Positions 16,465 through 25,777 are shown, counted from the first letter of the stretch. The stretch: DNA of 64,000 nucleotides from Rickettsia helvetica (GCF_963970025.1 NZ_OZ018776.1:930001-994000), one strand, 5' to 3'. Made by a program: numbers and translations. Notes: a model not told the origin generated them from the letters alone.

Positions 16465-17690
16465 TGTACTAGTTAGGAGTTGATCTGACAGTATTGAGTA
16501 ATCAGGCAGCTTGATAAGTTAAGGTCAAGTTGTCTGATATTGTCTCTATATTATCAATATTTTTATTAATTGCAATATAAAGAGAATCTTTAAAAGTTTG
16601 CATTGGCGTTTTACCGTAACAATGTTTACCTGAATGAGTTCTTTCATTATTATAACCTACAAGCCAGTTATCTATATCAGTTTGTAGCTCTTCTAATGTA
16701 GAATAAAACTTTTTGCGGAATAAAATGTGATAACATTCTTCTTGCATAGTTGTGTGGAATCGTTCACATATCCCATTAGTTTGAGGACTATAGGCTTTAG
16801 TTTTAGAATGATCTATATTTTCAATACCAAGATATAACTGATAAGCATGATGCTCAGGCTTGCCACAATACTCCGTTCCTCTATCTGTTAATATCCGAAC
16901 CAGAGGAATATTATAGCTTTCAAAAAATGGTATAACCCTATCGTTAAGATGGTCTGCACTCGTTATAGCTGTTTTTTCTGTATAAAGTTTACAAATAGCA
17001 ATAGAATAAGTATCAACGAAAGTTTGCTGATAAATACGTCCTATACCTTTTATATTCCCTACATAATAGGTATCTTGAGAACCAAGATAACCGGGATGTA
17101 AACTCTCAATCTCACCGCTTGCTTCACGTTTGTTTTTTACTTTTTCAAGAGCTGTTAACTGTATATCATTTAGAATAATACCGTCGCTTGCTACCTTATT
17201 TTCTAAAGCTTTTAAGCGTTTCTTAAAATTTTCTAAATCATGACGAAGCCAAACTGATCTTACGCCTCCTCCTGAAATAATTATTCCTTTCTTGCGTAGC
17301 TCATTAGCTGTACGTTCTTGACCATAAGCGGGATATTCAACTGTAATATTAACTATAGCATCTTCAACACTTGCTGGTACTCGGTTCTTTAAACAAGGCT
17401 TTCTTCTGCTCATCTCATATAGCGCTTCTTCTCCACCTTGTTCATGAAGCTCTTTATAGCGGTAAAATGTATCTCGGCTATAACCCATTACTTTACATGC
17501 TTGCGATACGTTACCTAGTTGTTCTGCTAGTTGTAATAAACCAATTCTTGGCTTTATTATTTTTTGTTGGTATATTGTCATCTGACAGTCTCCTTTTTTT
17601 AGAGGTTGTTAAATTTTTGCCGGGTACGAGTATATCTTTTTTTTTGTACCCAACAACTTCTTACTGTCAGATCAACTCCTAACTAGTACA
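16465..17690. mobile_element. IS481-family insertion sequence, apparently complete
   Basis: 1226 bp bounded by perfect 29-bp terminal inverted repeats: TGTACTAGTTAGGAGTTGAT (then CTGACAGTA) at 16465-16493 and its complement at 17662-17690. A 7-bp direct target duplication AATAAAT flanks it at 16458-16464 and 17691-17697. It contains one intact transposase gene on the minus strand. Perfect ends, clear target duplication and an intact ORF point to recent insertion, in contrast with the decayed genes on either side. Confidence 0.95.
16502..17581 (-). CDS. IS481-family transposase
   Basis: 359 residues. N-terminal helix-turn-helix region (LLQLAEQLGNVSQACKVMGY, SRDTFYRYKELHEQGG), then an rve-type DDE integrase core: D in FVDTYSIAICKLYTEKTA, D in ILTDRGTEYCGKPEHH, and E in SPQTNGICERFHTTMQEECY, followed by LVGYNNERTHSGKHCYGKTP. 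The catalytic triad is complete and the length is normal for the family. It is bounded by matching inverted repeats, so it is likely able to move. Confidence 0.94.
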   Translation of the reverse strand: MTIYQQKIIKPRIGLLQLAEQLGNVSQACKVMGYSRDTFYRYKELHEQGGEEALYEMSRRKPCLKNRVPASVEDAIVNITVEYPAYGQERTANELRKKGIIISGGGVRSVWLRHDLENFKKRLKALENKVASDGIILNDIQLTALEKVKNKREASGEIESLHPGYLGSQDTYYVGNIKGIGRIYQQTFVDTYSIAICKLYTEKTAITSADHLNDRVIPFFESYNIPLVRILTDRGTEYCGKPEHHAYQLYLGIENIDHSKTKAYSPQTNGICERFHTTMQEECYHILFRKKFYSTLEELQTDIDNWLVGYNNERTHSGKHCYGKTPMQTFKDSLYIAINKNIDNIETISDNLTLTYQAA

Positions 17691-18298
17691 AATAAATATA
17701 ATTTGTTAATTCTTCTATTTTCGTTGGCGAGATATCAGGATAGTATTCTAATGAGCTCATAACTTTCATGGGATCTTCACCATTAAAAAGACGCTTTTTT
17801 ATATCGGCAGATAATCTGTCTTCTGTTTCCTCTATGGCACGAGTCGGTACTTGTGTAGCCACCGACCGGTGCAGGTGTGACCGCTACTGAAGCTACTATC
17901 GCCGGAGCTGCTACAGAATTATTATCATTAAAGTCATAATTTATAACTTTATCTATTAACTCTTCTTTTGTAGCACTATCAATACTAAGCTCAAATATTG
18001 TATTAATAATACCATCCTTATCTTCACCTTTTTGAAGACGTTGCATAATATCCTTTAATAATGTTTCTTTTGTATTTTTTGCTAACTCTTCTTGAGTCGG
18101 TGCATCATAATTATAATCGTCAACATTCATGTCTTTATAATCTTTGGCTGATTTCTCACCTAAGTATTTTTGTATAGTGTTAATTTTTATTTGCTCATCA
18201 ATATGAGAATTATATTTTTTTAATGCGTAAACTATCGTTTCTTTATCAACACCTATCTTTACAAGCTCCTCTATACTGTGATCGAATGGGTCACGCAA
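17683..18298 (-). pseudogene. Ankyrin-cluster third gene, frameshifted, stop codon supplied by the IS
   Basis: Starts at a TTG at 18298 that overlaps the end of the preceding ankyrin gene by 8 bases (reading RDPFDHSIEELVKIGVDKE). The segment NYDFNDNNSVAAPAIVASVA resembles NYNINDNNPVTALVAAASIT in the upstream gene. Near 17855 the frame shifts (APVGG); the homologous reading continues ATQVPTRAIEETEDRLSADI, KKRLFNGEDPMKVMSSLEYY and SPTKIEELTNYIY. Without the IS the next codon would have been TGA; after insertion the frame runs L-Y-TAG into the inverted repeat. It may also be the displaced C-terminal part of the gene upstream. Confidence 0.65.
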
Positions 18299-19100
18299 AT
18301 AGAATGCCTTTTCCTATATTAACACCTTTAGATATTAACTTCTCAAGTAACCATTTATCTTTTGATTGTAACGCATGATTAAAAATTGACTCACCACACG
18401 CATTAATGTTAAGATTAACGTTATTATTTAAAAAGAAGTCCAGTAACGTCTTATTTTGACCTGATTCATGCTTTAGTAGTAAATAGAAAAAAGGTGTGCC
18501 GCCATAATTATCTACTGTATCAATTTCACTATCGGACTGTAATAAAATTTGAGTTATTTCGTGCTGTTTAGAATAAGTTGCATAATGTATAGGTATACGC
18601 CCATTTCCATCTTTAGTATTAACATCCACTCCTTTTTCAAGTAAAAAAGTAAAAAGCTCCTTATTTCCTATTATTGCTGCATAATGTATAGGTGAGTATA
18701 GATACTCATTCTCAACTTCAAAACTTGCCCCTTTATCTAATAAAATTTGAGCTATTTCTTTAGTGCTTGCATAAAATAAAGCTGTATTTCCTTTTTCATC
18801 CTTAGCATTGACATCATGACCTTTCTCAATTAATTCTTTAACAATATCTGCATTCCCGGCTGAAGCTGCTATACTAAGCGGTGTACGGTTGTCTTCGGCT
18901 TCAATTAAGGTGTCGTATCTTTCAGGATCCGGTGCACGTACATCCTCCTCTAGCGGTGTTACTGTAGTAGTTGTTGTTATTGATGCTGCTGCTACCAGAG
19001 CTGTTACGGGATTATTATCGTTAATATTGTAATTAAAAAGCTTTTCTATTAATTTCGCTATGGTAGCTTCATCCATATCAGAATAAAATTCAGGATTCAT
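18291..19100 (-). CDS. Ankyrin-repeat protein
   Basis: About 269 residues from MNPEFYSDMDEATIAKLIEK. A short helical N-terminal region is followed by roughly five ankyrin repeats: NRTPLSIAASAGNADIVKEL, KGNTALFYASTKEIAQILLD, YSPIHYAAIIGNKELFTFLL, GRIPIHYATYSKQHEITQIL and GGTPFFYLLLKHESGQNKTL. Ankyrin proteins of Rickettsia are candidate host-interacting effectors, but no secretion signal is visible. An in-frame ATG 13 codons upstream exists; the later start is preferred because the earlier one overlaps the preceding gene. Confidence 0.82.
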   Translation of the reverse strand: MNPEFYSDMDEATIAKLIEKLFNYNINDNNPVTALVAAASITTTTTVTPLEEDVRAPDPERYDTLIEAEDNRTPLSIAASAGNADIVKELIEKGHDVNAKDEKGNTALFYASTKEIAQILLDKGASFEVENEYLYSPIHYAAIIGNKELFTFLLEKGVDVNTKDGNGRIPIHYATYSKQHEITQILLQSDSEIDTVDNYGGTPFFYLLLKHESGQNKTLLDFFLNNNVNLNINACGESIFNHALQSKDKWLLEKLISKGVNIGKGILFA

Positions 19101-19110
19101 AATTAATCCA

Positions 19111-19407
19111 TTAATTAAGTTTATTCTTATCGTCCTCATTTTTAATATTTTTCTTCATCTCAGCAAGTCTTTGTTCTGCTTTAAATTCAGGAAGTGCTAA
19201 GCGTGCATTAGCAGAATTAATTAATAATTCTTTAATTTCTGGGTTAGAAGCATATTCTAAAGGTTTCTTACCTTCTGCGTCTGTAGCGTTAACATCTGCC
19301 CCTTGTGAAAGTAAAAGTCTAACATTATTTACATTTCCTATACGTGCCGCATTATGTAAAACTGTACTTCCGTTTGGAAGTTTTGTATTAATTTGTTGAT
19401 TCATCAT
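19111..19407 (-). CDS. Short ankyrin-repeat protein
   Basis: 98 residues with one and a half ankyrin repeats (NGSTVLHNAARIGNVNNVRL, LLSQGADVNATDAEGKKPLE) and a charged C-terminal helix (RLAEMKKNIKNEDDKNKLN). It is the first gene of a three-gene minus-strand ankyrin cluster and is preceded by AAAAGGAT before the ATG. It may be a stand-alone adaptor or an N-terminal piece of a formerly larger protein split from the next gene; the 10-base gap and open frames leave both possible. Confidence 0.7.
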   Translation of the reverse strand: MMNQQINTKLPNGSTVLHNAARIGNVNNVRLLLSQGADVNATDAEGKKPLEYASNPEIKELLINSANARLALPEFKAEQRLAEMKKNIKNEDDKNKLN

Positions 19408-19574
19408 ATAAATATCCTTTTTAAGTTTAAATATTATTTTGTCGTGCGAGCATTATACATAATATTTTTAATTTTTGCAAACTAAATATTAATTTTTTAA
19501 TTAATGATTAATCAAATTTAATATTTGCAGTAATATCATTCCCGCATAGGCATTGCCTGCGTGGATACCGAGTC

Positions 19575-19691
19575 GTCATTGCGAGGAAATTGCATAGCAA
19601 TTGACGAAGCAATCCAGTAAAAAATTCTGTAAATCAGAATTTTTATTATTTTTTCTAGATTGCTGTGCTCTCTATGTTCGCTCGCAATGAT
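19575..19691. repeat. Family A palindromic element, long centre
   Basis: GTCATTGCGAGG to CTCGCAATGAT with AATCCAG, an AT-rich centre containing ATTCTGTAAATCAGAAT, and TAGATTGC. The region 19408-19781 holds only this element and half elements around it (ATTCCCGCATAGGCATTGCC on the left, ATCCATGCAACAAAG on the right). No gene is seen there. Confidence 0.83.
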
Positions 19692-19781
19692 GATTTAGTA
19701 TCCATGCAACAAAGTTGGGATGGTATCACACGCACTTCTAATCTATGCAAGCAAAGCTTTCTTATAATGACCAAATTTTAA

Positions 19782-20300
19782 CTATTTATTAGATTTTGGA
19801 TAAAACCAAACGAGGAGTAAACAGATTAGAAGACCGATATTTAAGAGCAGATTATACTCCGTCATGGAAATACCAAGGATTTTGATGGCGGGTTTAGTGC
19901 AGGAAGTGATTGGCTGACTATAAAACATTTGCTTGATGTGTTGTATAGACAAGCCTTTCGGGATACGGATCATTGATGAGCAAAGGCTACTGGGTTGTAC
20001 TATCCCTCTTTCTACGAAGCTATGATAGGTTGATAATATGCAAGAGCTAAGGATAGTTAGGAGAATGAATATTAAAGTATACTTACTTAACTGTCTGATG
20101 ATTAAAGCAGTTAAGCAAATTTTGATTAGCGTTAAATAGGGAAATCTCTCGTAAACGCATAAAGGGCAGGGTGTATAATGGAATATATACTCAGCAATAT
20201 AAGCGGTAGCAAGTGCTATTATAGAAATTGCAATCAGCCCTAAATGTAGAACTTTATAGCTATCTTTTCGGATGTAATTTATAATAGTATTAAATGGCAT
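19782..20300 (-). CDS. dsbB: Disulfide bond formation protein DsbB-like
   Basis: 172 residues from MPFNTIINYIRKDSYKVL. Four membrane helices; the first periplasmic loop has the CxxC of DsbB (TPCPLCVYERFPY, with the conserved YERFPY) and the second loop has the further cysteines PSSLCSSM and PITSCTKP. It reoxidises periplasmic thiol oxidases and passes the electrons to quinone. The frame is open for 39 more codons upstream, but those run through a family A repeat, so I start at 20300. Confidence 0.88.
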   Translation of the reverse strand: MPFNTIINYIRKDSYKVLHLGLIAISIIALATAYIAEYIFHYTPCPLCVYERFPYLTLIKICLTALIIRQLSKYTLIFILLTILSSCILSTYHSFVERGIVQPSSLCSSMIRIPKGLSIQHIKQMFYSQPITSCTKPAIKILGISMTEYNLLLNIGLLICLLLVWFYPKSNK

Positions 20301-20318
20301 GGGTTTTTTATTCTTAAT

Positions 20319-20400
20319 GTCATTGCGAGCGACTGAAAGGAGCGTGGCAATTTCAGGAAGTTTGACGAGATTGCCACGTCGCTTTGCTCCTCGCAATGAC
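20319..20400. repeat. Family A palindromic element upstream of dsbB
   Basis: GTCATTGCGAGCGAC to CCTCGCAATGAC, short centre. It is open in frame with dsbB on the minus strand and would add a repeat-coded N-terminus if used. Confidence 0.85.
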
Positions 20401-20503
20401 GCTAGTTTATGCTTCAAAATCGTAAAAAATTCAAGTGATATTTTACAAATAAATAAATTTAGTATATTGTCACTGATTATTAATTAAAGTGCAAGAAAAA
20501 TAA

Positions 20504-22072
20504 ATGTCAGAAATTTGGGAAGATGCTATTAAGTCAAATGCTTGGCCTTTTGTCGAGGCTAAGAAGATATTAGACAGCTTAAACGGTAAAATTCCTGAGA
20601 GGGGGTATGTATTATTTGAAACGGGTTACGGTCCTTCAGGTTTACCTCATATCGGTACTTTTAGTGAGAATGCTCGTATGGTGATGGTGCAGAAAGCATT
20701 TGAGCAATTATCCGATATTCCGACTAAGCTAATTTGCTTTTCCGATGATATGGATGGGCTTCGTAAAATGCCAAGTAATATCCCAAACCCTGAAATGGTA
20801 GTACAGTATATGGATATGCCACTTACCTCTATTCCTGATCCATTCAAAGAATGTGAAAGTTATGGGCATTATATGAATGCAAAGCTTCGCTCATTCCTTG
20901 ATAAATTCGGCTTTGAGTATGAATTTTATAGTAGTACTAACTGTTATAAAGCCGGTATGTTTGATGAGATGTTAATAAGAGTGCTTGAGAAATATGACGA
21001 GATAATAGAGCTGATGCTACCGACTTTTAGAGAAGAGCGAAAGGCTACCTATTCACCTTTCATGCCTATATGCCCGAAAACAGGTAAGGTACTGCAAGTA
21101 CCTATAGAAAAATGGGATGCTAAAGCAGGGACAGTTACGTATAAAGACGATGCCGGTAATTATATAGAAGTACCGGTAACGGGAGGGCATTGTAAATTAC
21201 AGTGGAAGCCAGATTTTGGTATGCGTTGGGCTGCTCTTAAAGTCGATTACGAAATGTATGGTAAAGACCATTTGGCAAATGCTCGTCTTTATTCGGAAAT
21301 TTGCCGAATCCTAGGAGGCAAGCCACCGGTGCAGTTATGTTATGAGCTATTCTTAGATGAAAACGGTGAGAAAATCTCGAAATCAAAAGGTAATAGTATT
21401 AGTGTGGATGATTGGCTTAAATATGCTCCTATTGAAAGTATGGCATTATTTATGTATCAAAATCCGACTAGAGCTAAGCGTTTGTTTTTTGATATAATTC
21501 CTAAAAATGTTGATGAATATATTACTTTTAATCAGAAATATCATTTAGAAGAGGATAGGGCAAAGCGTTTTGCAAGCCCCGTTTATCACATACATCACAG
21601 AAATGTCCCAAAAATTGAGACTTTTGGAATTACCTATTCGTTGCTTTTAAATCTTACTTCTGTGTGTAATCCTTCGGATAAATCGGTACTTTGGGGATTT
21701 ATTAGCAAATATGAGCCAAAAGCAACCCCAAATACTACTCCTTACCTTGACCACTTAGCAGGATTTGCTATAAGATATTATAATGACTTTATTAAAGCAT
21801 ATAAATCATATTTAGCTCCTTCTGAAAAGCATAAGGTTATTTTACGTGATATATTAGATATGTTATCTGATATATCTGATCAAACCGAGGCTGAAGCAAT
21901 TCAGAAAGCAATATATGATATAGGAATGAAAGCAGGGTATGAAAATCTGCGTGATTACTTCAAAGATTTATATCAAATATTGCTTGGGCAGAATGAAGGT
22001 CCAAGACTTGGGACTTTTATAAAGCTTTACGGTATAAAAGAAACGATGAGATTAATTGAAGAAAAGTTGTAG
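20504..22072 (+). CDS. lysS: Class I lysyl-tRNA synthetase
   Basis: Charges tRNA-Lys in the cytosol. 522 residues. It is the archaeal-type class I enzyme, with the HIGH-like SGLPHIGTF (H49-G51) and the KMSKS-like KISKSKG (residues about 290-294), and not the class II LysRS of most bacteria; this is characteristic of Rickettsiales and other Alphaproteobacteria. The C-terminal helical domain is complete. A cognate tRNA-Lys (TTT) gene lies at 39052 in this window. Confidence 0.96.
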   Translation: MSEIWEDAIKSNAWPFVEAKKILDSLNGKIPERGYVLFETGYGPSGLPHIGTFSENARMVMVQKAFEQLSDIPTKLICFSDDMDGLRKMPSNIPNPEMVVQYMDMPLTSIPDPFKECESYGHYMNAKLRSFLDKFGFEYEFYSSTNCYKAGMFDEMLIRVLEKYDEIIELMLPTFREERKATYSPFMPICPKTGKVLQVPIEKWDAKAGTVTYKDDAGNYIEVPVTGGHCKLQWKPDFGMRWAALKVDYEMYGKDHLANARLYSEICRILGGKPPVQLCYELFLDENGEKISKSKGNSISVDDWLKYAPIESMALFMYQNPTRAKRLFFDIIPKNVDEYITFNQKYHLEEDRAKRFASPVYHIHHRNVPKIETFGITYSLLLNLTSVCNPSDKSVLWGFISKYEPKATPNTTPYLDHLAGFAIRYYNDFIKAYKSYLAPSEKHKVILRDILDMLSDISDQTEAEAIQKAIYDIGMKAGYENLRDYFKDLYQILLGQNEGPRLGTFIKLYGIKETMRLIEEKL

Positions 22073-22079
22073 GTTATAT

Positions 22080-22410
22080 GTCATCCCCGCCTAGGCAGGA
22101 ATCCAGTAAAAATAAATAGATATATTATGCTCTAATCGAAATGGTACTTTATGTATTGGTGTCACCAATAATATAATACGTCGTGCTTATGAGCATAAAC
22201 AAAAGACAGTAAAGGGTTTTACAGCAAAATATAATATTATAAAGCTTGTCTATACAGAAGAATTTACTGATATTAAAGAGGCTCTCACTAGAGAAAAAGC
22301 ATTAAAAAAGTGGAAGCGTAGCTGGAAAATAGAATTGATAGAAAAAACTAATCCTGAATGGAAAGATTTAATAGAATAATTTTCTGGATTCCTGCTTTCG
22401 CAGGAATGAC
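22080..22410. mobile_element. Family B palindromic element carrying a decayed GIY-YIG gene
   Basis: Left arm GTCATCCCCGCCTAGGCAGG, AATCCAG; right arm CTGGATTCCTGC, TTTCGCAGGAATGAC. The arms are inverted copies of family B. The centre consists almost entirely of a GIY-YIG coding remnant whose stop codon lies about 4 bases from the right arm, the same arrangement as in the family A element at 1618-1985. Confidence 0.78.
22119..22379 (+). pseudogene. GIY-YIG domain protein remnant
   Basis: 86 codons: ILCSNRNGTLCIGVTNNIIR, RAYEHKQKTVKGFTAKY, LTREKALKKWKRSWKIELIE, KTNPEWKDLIE. Clearly related to the GIY-YIG protein at 1658-1969 (shared NGT-IGVT-N--RR-YEHK and a WKDL ending). The first strand with the GIY tyrosine is missing, a TAA stands just upstream, no start codon is available, and the second catalytic tyrosine is cysteine (LCIG instead of LYIG). 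It is therefore inactive. Confidence 0.83.
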
Positions 22411-22421
22411 ATTATTAACAA

Positions 22422-23354
22422 ATGAATGAAATTTTTTGTAGTACGTTACCTATTTTTTTAATTACGCTTCTTGGTAGTATTATCAAAAATAAATGGTTAA
22501 CTTCAGAAGAATTTTGGCGTGGTATTGAGAAATTATCGTATTTTGTACTATTTCCTGCCATGCTGTTTAATTACGTATCTACTGCCGACTTAAGCGTTGC
22601 ATCCATAATTAAATTAGTAGTGGCTCTTATTATATCCACTATTCTTGTATCAATCGGTCTTATAATTTACCAAAAAAAATACAATATAGATAAAGTCCAA
22701 TTTACTTCCATTTTTCAAGGATCAATTCGTTATAATAGCTACATTTTTTTTGGGGTGAGTAGCCCTTTGCTTGGTCCTAGTGGGCTTTCTATTGTCGCTG
22801 TTATTTCTTCTTATATGATTATTTTTACCAATATTTTATCGGTAATGATTTTCGCTTATTATATCCCTAATAAATCCGTTACTAATACTATTAGAACTAG
22901 TTTTGTTTTAATGATGAAATTAATTGTGCGTAATCCGTTAATTATCGCAAGTTTAGTAGGATTCGTTTTTAATTACTCAAATCTTGAATTACATTTAGGG
23001 CTTAAGAAAACGTTAGATAGCCTTTCTAATGCCGCTTTAGCTATCGGTATGTTAAATGTTGGGGCAGGGCTTAATTTTACTATTAGACAAGAGCTTTTAC
23101 ATAATGTAATGTTTACAAGCTTTGTTAAATTAGTTGCATTTCCTCTAGTTAGTGTAGTAGTACTATGGTTAATGTCTATTGACGGATTAGATAGATCGGT
23201 AGGAATATTATATAGCTGCCTTCCATGTGCGAGTACGGCTTATGTTTTATCTCGTCAGCTTGACGGTGATCCTGATTCTATGGCGTCGATTATAACATTT
23301 ACTACTTTTTTCTCGGTAGTTACTATATCAATTATTATGTATATAATGAGGTAG
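22422..23354 (+). CDS. AEC-family transporter (auxin efflux carrier type)
   Basis: 310 residues, about ten membrane helices in two bundles. It fits Mem_trans/AEC permeases: IFLITLLGSIIKNKWLT, a first-half FVLFPAMLFNYVS, and the later CLPCASTAYVLSRQLDGDPD, where the second bundle's substrate loop normally lies. Bacterial AEC members often export organic acids such as malate; the close position to malic enzyme (maeB, next gene) is suggestive but not proof. A family C repeat lies between the two. Confidence 0.83.
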   Translation: MNEIFCSTLPIFLITLLGSIIKNKWLTSEEFWRGIEKLSYFVLFPAMLFNYVSTADLSVASIIKLVVALIISTILVSIGLIIYQKKYNIDKVQFTSIFQGSIRYNSYIFFGVSSPLLGPSGLSIVAVISSYMIIFTNILSVMIFAYYIPNKSVTNTIRTSFVLMMKLIVRNPLIIASLVGFVFNYSNLELHLGLKKTLDSLSNAALAIGMLNVGAGLNFTIRQELLHNVMFTSFVKLVAFPLVSVVVLWLMSIDGLDRSVGILYSCLPCASTAYVLSRQLDGDPDSMASIITFTTFFSVVTISIIMYIMR

Positions 23355-23365
23355 GGAGTTCGAAT

Positions 23366-23442
23366 GTCATCCCGCGACTTGATCGCGGGATCTCAGGATA
23401 CAATCCATGATACAAGATACCGCGACCAAGTCGCGGGATGAC
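23366..23442. repeat. Family C palindromic element
   Basis: GTCATCCCGCGACTTGATCG, CGGGATCTCAG, a short centre, then GATACCGCGACCAAGTCGCG, GGATGAC. A good hairpin. Its right-hand ATGAC is in frame with maeB. Confidence 0.85.
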
Positions 23443-23473
23443 ATTATTAACAAAAAAAACAGGAATTTCTAAA

Positions 23474-25777
23474 ATGGATGAAATGAATAAAATAAATTAT
23501 GCTGAGGCCCTTAAATATCATGAAAAAGATAAGCCTGGTAAGATCGCTATTTCTGCAACAAAGTCTTTAGTTACTCAGCAAGATTTATCGCTTGCGTATT
23601 CCCCAGGCGTAGCTGCTCCTTGCCTTGAAATTGCTAAAAATTTAGAGGATATATATAAATATACTGCTTACGGTAATTTAGTTGCCGTAATCTCTAACGG
23701 TACTGCCGTACTTGGGCTTGGTAATTTAGGAGCTGCCGCTTCAAAACCGGTGATGGAAGGTAAAGCCGTACTATTCAAAAAATTTGCCGATATTGATGCA
23801 ATTGACCTGGAAGTGAATACGGAAGATCCTGAAGAATTTATTAATGCCGTGAAGTATCTCAGTTATAGTTTTGGGGGTATTAATCTTGAAGATATTAAAG
23901 CTCCAGAATGTTTTATTATAGAAGAAAAATTAAAATCTTTAATGGATATACCGGTCTTTCATGACGATCAGCATGGAACGGCGATTATTACCGCCGCAGG
24001 GCTAATAAATGCTGCGTATCTTACTAATCGCAAGCTTGAAGATCTAAAAATCGTAGTTAACGGAGCAGGTGCAGCAGCTATTGCTTGCATTGATTTATTA
24101 ATTGCTCTTGGAGCCGATAAATCAAAGATTATTTTATGTGATACTAAAGGTGTTGTTTACAAAGGACGCCTAGAAGGTATGAATAAATGGAAAGAGCTAT
24201 ATGCAAGCGATACCAAGTTTAGGACTTTAGCGGAAAGCTTAAATAATGCTGATGTATTTATAGGGTTATCGGTAAAAGGAGCAGTAACTAAAGATATGGT
24301 GAGTCAAATGGCAAATAATCCGATTATTTTTGCTATGGCTAACCCTGATCCGGAAATTACTCCGGAAGATATAAAACTTGTGCGAGATGATGCGATTATA
24401 GCAACAGGGCGATCTGATTATAATAATCAGATTAATAATGTTATAGGATTTCCTTATATTTTTAGAGGAGCATTAGACATAAGAGCTAAGACTATTAATA
24501 CGGAAATGAAAATAGCTGCAGCAAAAGCTATTGCAGATTTAGCCCGTAGACCTGTACCGGAAGAGGTGTATAAAGCTTACTCAGGGCGTAAGATGGTTTT
24601 TGGTAAGGAATATATCATTCCCGTACCGTTTGATCCTCGTTTAATTACCATAGTAGCAGCGGCGGTTGCCGTTGCTGCAATAGAAAGCGGCGTTGCTAGG
24701 GTTAAAGATTTTAATATAGGTAAATATAAGAAAGAATTAGGTAGCAGATTAAACCCTACTGCTAACTATATGAATTTCTTAGCTGAAAAAATTCATAATG
24801 CACCGCTTAAACGGATTGTTTTTGCTGAAGGTGAAGAAGAAGAAGTAATTTCTGCCGCTCTTATGATGCGAGACGAGAAATATGGTCATCCGATTATAAT
24901 TGGCCGTGTTGAACGAATTGAGGCTACGTTAAAAAAGATAGGTCAAGATATTAGCTTAGACGGAATTCAAATAATGAATGCCGCTCTAAGTGATAGCCTA
25001 GAGAAATATGTTGATTATTTATATAAAAGACTTCAGAGAAAAGGTTATTTATATCGTGATTGTGCTAAACTTGTTAAAACTGATAAGAATATTTTTGCTG
25101 CTTGTATGGTAGCATGCGGTGACGGTGATGCTCTTTTAACCGGTGTTACGAAAAGTTATATCGATAGTTTAGAAGATATCATGAAAGTAATTTCACCAAA
25201 ACCTAATCGTAGAATCCTTGGCTATTCAATTATGATTGCTAAAGATAATAATATTATTATTGCCGATAATTGTATTACCGAATATCCAAACAGCTGGGAA
25301 CTTGCACAAATAGCAACCCAAACTGCAGAAATTGCTAAAAATATGGGAATCACTCCTCGTGTTGCACTTCTTTCTTTTTCAACATTCGGTAATTCTTCTA
25401 AGGAAAAAACAGCTCGTATTCGTGAAGCAGTAAATATACTAGATAATTTTAGCGAAGATACAGAAGGGCTGAGCGGCATGAAAGTAGATTTTGAATATGA
25501 CGGAGAGATGTCGGTTAAGGTGGCTTTAGACGGTGATTTACGTAAATTATATAAATTTTGTAGATTATCAGGATCTGCAAATGTATTAATTATGCCTGGT
25601 TTAAATTCAGCTGCTATTTCTACTGAATTATTACAAGAATTTTCATCAAACAGCTTTATAGGTCCTATAACAAACGGTTTTGAAAAACCCGTTCAAATAC
25701 TTCAAGCTACAGCAACAGCTAATGAAATACTAAAAATAGCAACTTTTGCTTGCGTTGAAGCTATAAAAGAGGTTTAA
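23474..25777 (+). CDS. maeB: NADP-dependent malic enzyme, MaeB type (malic enzyme plus phosphotransacetylase-like domain)
   Basis: Oxidatively decarboxylates malate to pyruvate. 767 residues from MDEMNKINYAEALKYHEKDK. The N-terminal malic domain has SLAYSPGVAAPC and the metal/substrate site FHDDQHGTAIITAAG, then an NAD(P)-binding domain (VVNGAGAAAIACIDLL). The C-terminal third (from about residue 435, LKRIVFAEGEEEEV, to the end) is a phosphotransacetylase-like regulatory domain. Together with mdh at 32457 it manages C4 acids. An earlier in-frame ATG at 23438 lies in the family C repeat and is not preferred. Confidence 0.95.
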   Translation: MDEMNKINYAEALKYHEKDKPGKIAISATKSLVTQQDLSLAYSPGVAAPCLEIAKNLEDIYKYTAYGNLVAVISNGTAVLGLGNLGAAASKPVMEGKAVLFKKFADIDAIDLEVNTEDPEEFINAVKYLSYSFGGINLEDIKAPECFIIEEKLKSLMDIPVFHDDQHGTAIITAAGLINAAYLTNRKLEDLKIVVNGAGAAAIACIDLLIALGADKSKIILCDTKGVVYKGRLEGMNKWKELYASDTKFRTLAESLNNADVFIGLSVKGAVTKDMVSQMANNPIIFAMANPDPEITPEDIKLVRDDAIIATGRSDYNNQINNVIGFPYIFRGALDIRAKTINTEMKIAAAKAIADLARRPVPEEVYKAYSGRKMVFGKEYIIPVPFDPRLITIVAAAVAVAAIESGVARVKDFNIGKYKKELGSRLNPTANYMNFLAEKIHNAPLKRIVFAEGEEEEVISAALMMRDEKYGHPIIIGRVERIEATLKKIGQDISLDGIQIMNAALSDSLEKYVDYLYKRLQRKGYLYRDCAKLVKTDKNIFAACMVACGDGDALLTGVTKSYIDSLEDIMKVISPKPNRRILGYSIMIAKDNNIIIADNCITEYPNSWELAQIATQTAEIAKNMGITPRVALLSFSTFGNSSKEKTARIREAVNILDNFSEDTEGLSGMKVDFEYDGEMSVKVALDGDLRKLYKFCRLSGSANVLIMPGLNSAAISTELLQEFSSNSFIGPITNGFEKPVQILQATATANEILKIATFACVEAIKEV

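Noticed and set aside
19782..20417. dsbB with a 39-residue N-terminal extension (MKHKLASLRGAKRRG...)
   Set aside because: The extension is the translation of a family A repeat and would put a charged segment before the first helix; the start at 20300 gives the normal DsbB N-terminus.
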